This document shows, piece by piece, positions 61,762 through 64,000 of a DNA stretch of 64,000 nt; within the stretch, counting starts at the first letter, position 1, and each line of letters begins with the position of its first letter. The position numbers and the translations under genes are program-made. The stretch lies in NCBI RefSeq assembly GCF_900106535.1, contig NZ_FNOH01000007.1:398415-462414 (forward strand). The letters run 5' to 3'. The notes beneath the pieces are model-generated. The model ran no database searches, was not told the origin of the DNA, and saw nothing but the letters and a program-made list of their open reading frames with translations. The stretch comes from Myxococcus xanthus. GTDB lineage: Bacteria; Myxococcota; Myxococcia; Myxococcales; Myxococcaceae.

Positions 61762-63786
61762 CAGGGCGCGGGCCTTCTGGATGAGGGCGCCCAGCTCCGC
61801 CACGTCATCGCGGGCCTTCAGCGGCTGACCGATTTCCTCCCAGAAGGAGAACAGGGCGTCATAGGTCAGCGGGCGCACCCAGTAGGAACCGCGCAGCTTC
61901 TCCGCGAAGGCGGCGGCCACATAGGACAGCCGCGTGGGCGGCGCTGCGCGGCCGTAGGCGGGACGGAGGACGCTCGACGGCAGGGGCTTCTCGATGAGCT
62001 TCGAGTCCCCACCCTCCGGCGCCTTGTAGCGGATGCGCAGCGTGCCGAAGGACGCGGAGGGCTCGGTCAGCTTCACCTCGTAGAGCGCGGTGACGGCGTG
62101 GCCCGCGCCGATTTCACCCGCGTCCACGCGGTCATCGGCGAACTGCTCCTTGGTGAGCATGCGGTTCTCGTAGCCAAGCAGGCGGTAGTGGGACACGGCC
62201 TTCGGGTCGAACTCCATCTGGAGCTTCACGTCCTTGGCCACCACCTGGAGCGTGCCGGTGAGGTCGCGCACGAAGATGCGGTGCGCCTCTTCAATCCGGT
62301 CCACATAGGCGTAGTTGCCCTCACCCACCTGGGACAGGCGCTCCATCAGCACGTCGTTGTAGTTGCCCATGCCGAAGCCGACGGTGGACAGGGTGATGCC
62401 CTTCGCCGCGCGCGCACGGATGCGCTCCCAGATGCTGTTGGCATCCGTGAGCCCGGTGTTGGCCACGCCGTCCGAGCAGAGGATGACGCGGTTGATGCCG
62501 CCCTCCACGAGGTGGGAGGCCGCGAGCGAATAGCCCATCTCCAGGCCCGCCTGGGCGTTGGTGGAGCCCTCGGTGTGCAGGCTGTCGATGGCTGCGCGGA
62601 TGATGTGTGCGTGCACGGCGCTGGTGGGCTCCAGCACCAGGCGCGCGGTGGAGCCGTACACGACGATGGAGACCTGGTCGCGCTCATCCAGCTCGTTCAC
62701 GAGCAGGTGCAGTGCGCGCTTCACCAGGCCCAGCCGGTTCTCCAGGTTCATGGAGCCGGACACGTCGATGACGAAGACGAGGTGGCTCGGCTTGCGCTGC
62801 GGGCGGCTGACCTCCCGCGCTTTCACGCCGACGTGGACCACGTGGTAGCCCTTGCGAACGGGAGACGGGAAGCCTTCGACCTGGACGCTGAAGGGCGCGC
62901 TGCCCTGGTGCGCGTAGCCGTAGTCGAAGGTGTTGACGAACTCCTCCACCCGGACGGCCTGCTCGTTGGGAAGGCTGCCGCGCTCCAGGTAGGCCCGCGT
63001 CAGCGTGTACGACGCGGAATCCGTGTCGACGGAGAAGGTGGAGAAGCGCTCCTCCTCCGTGTTGATGGTGGGATTGACGCCGTACCCCTGGAAGTACATG
63101 TGGAAGGGGGAGACCGGCGCGGGCGCCACTGCGGGTGCAGGAGGCTCGACGTCCCTGCCGACGAACCGAGGCGCGCTCTGAGGCTTCGGGGGGCCCGGAC
63201 GGCCCAGTGGCTGCGAGGGCAGGGTGGACGCCGGTGGACCGTTGAGGGACACACCGTGGGGGCGGCTCATCGCGTTGGGGGGCTCGTAGACGCGGGTCGC
63301 GCCAGTCCGGCCGCCCGGACGGGCGACGGCGATGCGCTTGATGAACTCCTGATCCACGTTCACGCCCATGGTCGTGGAGCCCACGTCGATGGTCGGTGGA
63401 GCGCCGACGACACCTACCAGCTCCGCGGGTAGAGCTGAGAGGAGTTCCACGTCGACCCGGATGGTCCGGTCGAGACGCAGTTGGATGGCCGAGCGTGTGT
63501 AGGGCTTGAACCCTTCCTTCTCGAACGTGAGCGTGTACTCACCCGGTGGGAGCTGCGGGATGCGGTAGCTCCCTTGTGCATTGGTCGAGACTCTCAATTC
63601 CCCCTGGAGGTTGGGGGAACTCGCGGTCACGACAGCATTGGCGACGGGAACGCGCCGATATGCGTTACGCACCGTCCCGATGATGGTGCTGGTGTTCGGA
63701 TGTCCGCCGGCATCGGGTTGGGCCCGGGAGGGATGGGCGAACAACAGCAGGAAGACGCACAGCACACTGCGAGCGACGGAATGCAT
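61684..63786 (-). CDS. Secreted vWA protein with Oar-like N-terminal domains
   Basis: 700 residues. Signal peptide (LCVFLLLFAHPSRA), a carboxypeptidase-regulatory-like domain (GTVRNAYRRVPVANAVVTASS...LPPGEYTLTFEKEGFKPYTRSAIQL, about 36-110) followed by a TonB-plug-like strip (GVVGAPPTIDVGSTTMGVNVDQEFIKRIAV), a Pro-rich linker, then a VWA domain of the YfbK type: FSTFSVDTDSASYTLTRAYL, HLVFVIDVSGSMN (MIDAS DxSxS) and ILCSDGVANTGL, with the DUF3520-like C-terminus. The ATG at 63786 starts the signal peptide. The carboxypeptidase-regulatory plus plug start is typical of Oar/TonB-dependent receptors; here the barrel is replaced by VWA. Confidence 0.88.
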   Translation of the reverse strand: MHSVARSVLCVFLLLFAHPSRAQPDAGGHPNTSTIIGTVRNAYRRVPVANAVVTASSPNLQGELRVSTNAQGSYRIPQLPPGEYTLTFEKEGFKPYTRSAIQLRLDRTIRVDVELLSALPAELVGVVGAPPTIDVGSTTMGVNVDQEFIKRIAVARPGGRTGATRVYEPPNAMSRPHGVSLNGPPASTLPSQPLGRPGPPKPQSAPRFVGRDVEPPAPAVAPAPVSPFHMYFQGYGVNPTINTEEERFSTFSVDTDSASYTLTRAYLERGSLPNEQAVRVEEFVNTFDYGYAHQGSAPFSVQVEGFPSPVRKGYHVVHVGVKAREVSRPQRKPSHLVFVIDVSGSMNLENRLGLVKRALHLLVNELDERDQVSIVVYGSTARLVLEPTSAVHAHIIRAAIDSLHTEGSTNAQAGLEMGYSLAASHLVEGGINRVILCSDGVANTGLTDANSIWERIRARAAKGITLSTVGFGMGNYNDVLMERLSQVGEGNYAYVDRIEEAHRIFVRDLTGTLQVVAKDVKLQMEFDPKAVSHYRLLGYENRMLTKEQFADDRVDAGEIGAGHAVTALYEVKLTEPSASFGTLRIRYKAPEGGDSKLIEKPLPSSVLRPAYGRAAPPTRLSYVAAAFAEKLRGSYWVRPLTYDALFSFWEEIGQPLKARDDVAELGALIQKARALDHREDRFEAFAPVSTMDFDRVPTLP

Positions 63787-64000
63787 CGTGGGCCACCTCG
63801 GAGGAACAAGAGGTGGCCATCTTCCAGAGAGCGCTCGTGGCGAACGTCATGGGCGCCTCGCCTCTTCATCACGGTTCCAGCATCAATCGCGCACCAGGAT
63901 GCCGGGGCTAGGGGCTGTCCCTGATCTCGTGTTCGAGAGTCGACCCGGCGTGCCGGCCTTTCTGGCACGTTGGGGCAGGGCCTCAATCGGAGTTGCTGCC
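63787..64000. other. Upstream region of the vWA gene, window edge
   Basis: About 210 bases, no gene. GAGGAACAAGAGG (63800-63812) and GGTGGCC words stand out. The next gene is outside the window. Confidence 0.35.

Noticed and set aside
1..64000. CRISPR arrays, rRNA or tRNA genes.
   Set aside because: No evenly spaced short identical repeats with unique spacers, no rRNA stretches and no tRNA cloverleaf that I could recognise; the parS repeats have similar bodies rather than unique spacers.

Overview
The window looks like the chromosome of Myxococcus, either M. xanthus or a close relative. The DNA is very GC-rich. It carries parA-parB-bacM next to a large parS cluster, then, about 26 kb further on, the epsA-B-C-D-E/wzyX/epsH/epsI exopolysaccharide genes in the order I recall for M. 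xanthus. No database was searched, so the species is inferred from gene content and order.

Layout. 1-1.6 kb: two small genes (a protein with two WxVxRxDxxGNR repeats; a DUF5063 protein). 1.6-10.3 kb: about 8.7 kb with no believable protein gene. This is the centromere: 19 perfect GTTCCACGTGGAAC sites, 2 GTTTCACGTGGAAC sites and 4 single-mismatch sites, plus decayed copies in ~81-bp and ~97-bp periodic repeats. 10.3-13.0 kb: parA, parB, the bactofilin bacM and a lipoprotein in one tight cluster. 13.3-16.5 kb: a mini membrane protein, the ergothioneine pair egtB-egtD and a small RelE-like protein. 16.9-26.3 kb: a membrane protein, an XRE regulator, and two large paralogous secreted proteins (CxxCH motif, terpenoid-cyclase-like repeats, Ig-like repeats) that flank a ClC channel gene and a small membrane protein. 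26.6-29.2 kb: an ornithine-cyclodeaminase-family enzyme, a DUF4326 protein, a coiled-coil lipoprotein and a methyltransferase. 29.2-36.2 kb: an ECF sigma / zinc anti-sigma / caspase-like protease set with 4-bp overlaps, followed by a fibronectin-III/FG-GAP lipoprotein. 36.4-38.3 kb: a lipoprotein with an AHH-type nuclease end and an Imm11-like immunity protein.

38.3-54.1 kb is the first part of the EPS locus. A leftward operon (BY-kinase-like protein, epsD, epsC, epsB, epsA) diverges from epsE. Then come a receiver-PAS-histidine kinase, MgtE, the polymerase wzyX, epsH, and a histidine kinase/NtrC-type regulator pair (epsI). 54.2-60.3 kb holds an RND heavy-metal-type efflux system (adaptor, pump, TolC-like factor). 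60.2-63.8 kb holds an inserted alpha/beta hydrolase plus a transposase remnant, between ~190-bp diverged direct repeats made of the 3' ends of the neighbouring genes, and then a von Willebrand A protein fused to an Oar-like N-terminus.

How it works together: ParB loads at the parS array and ParA moves it. BacM is encoded with them, linking segregation and the cell-shape scaffold. The EPS genes make and polymerise the matrix polysaccharide under local two-component control. The sigma/anti-sigma/caspase set and the toxin/immunity pair are probable signalling or conflict modules. The most striking non-genic signal is the bipartite centromere: a live parS array whose right flank looks like the decayed remains of the same repeat family.
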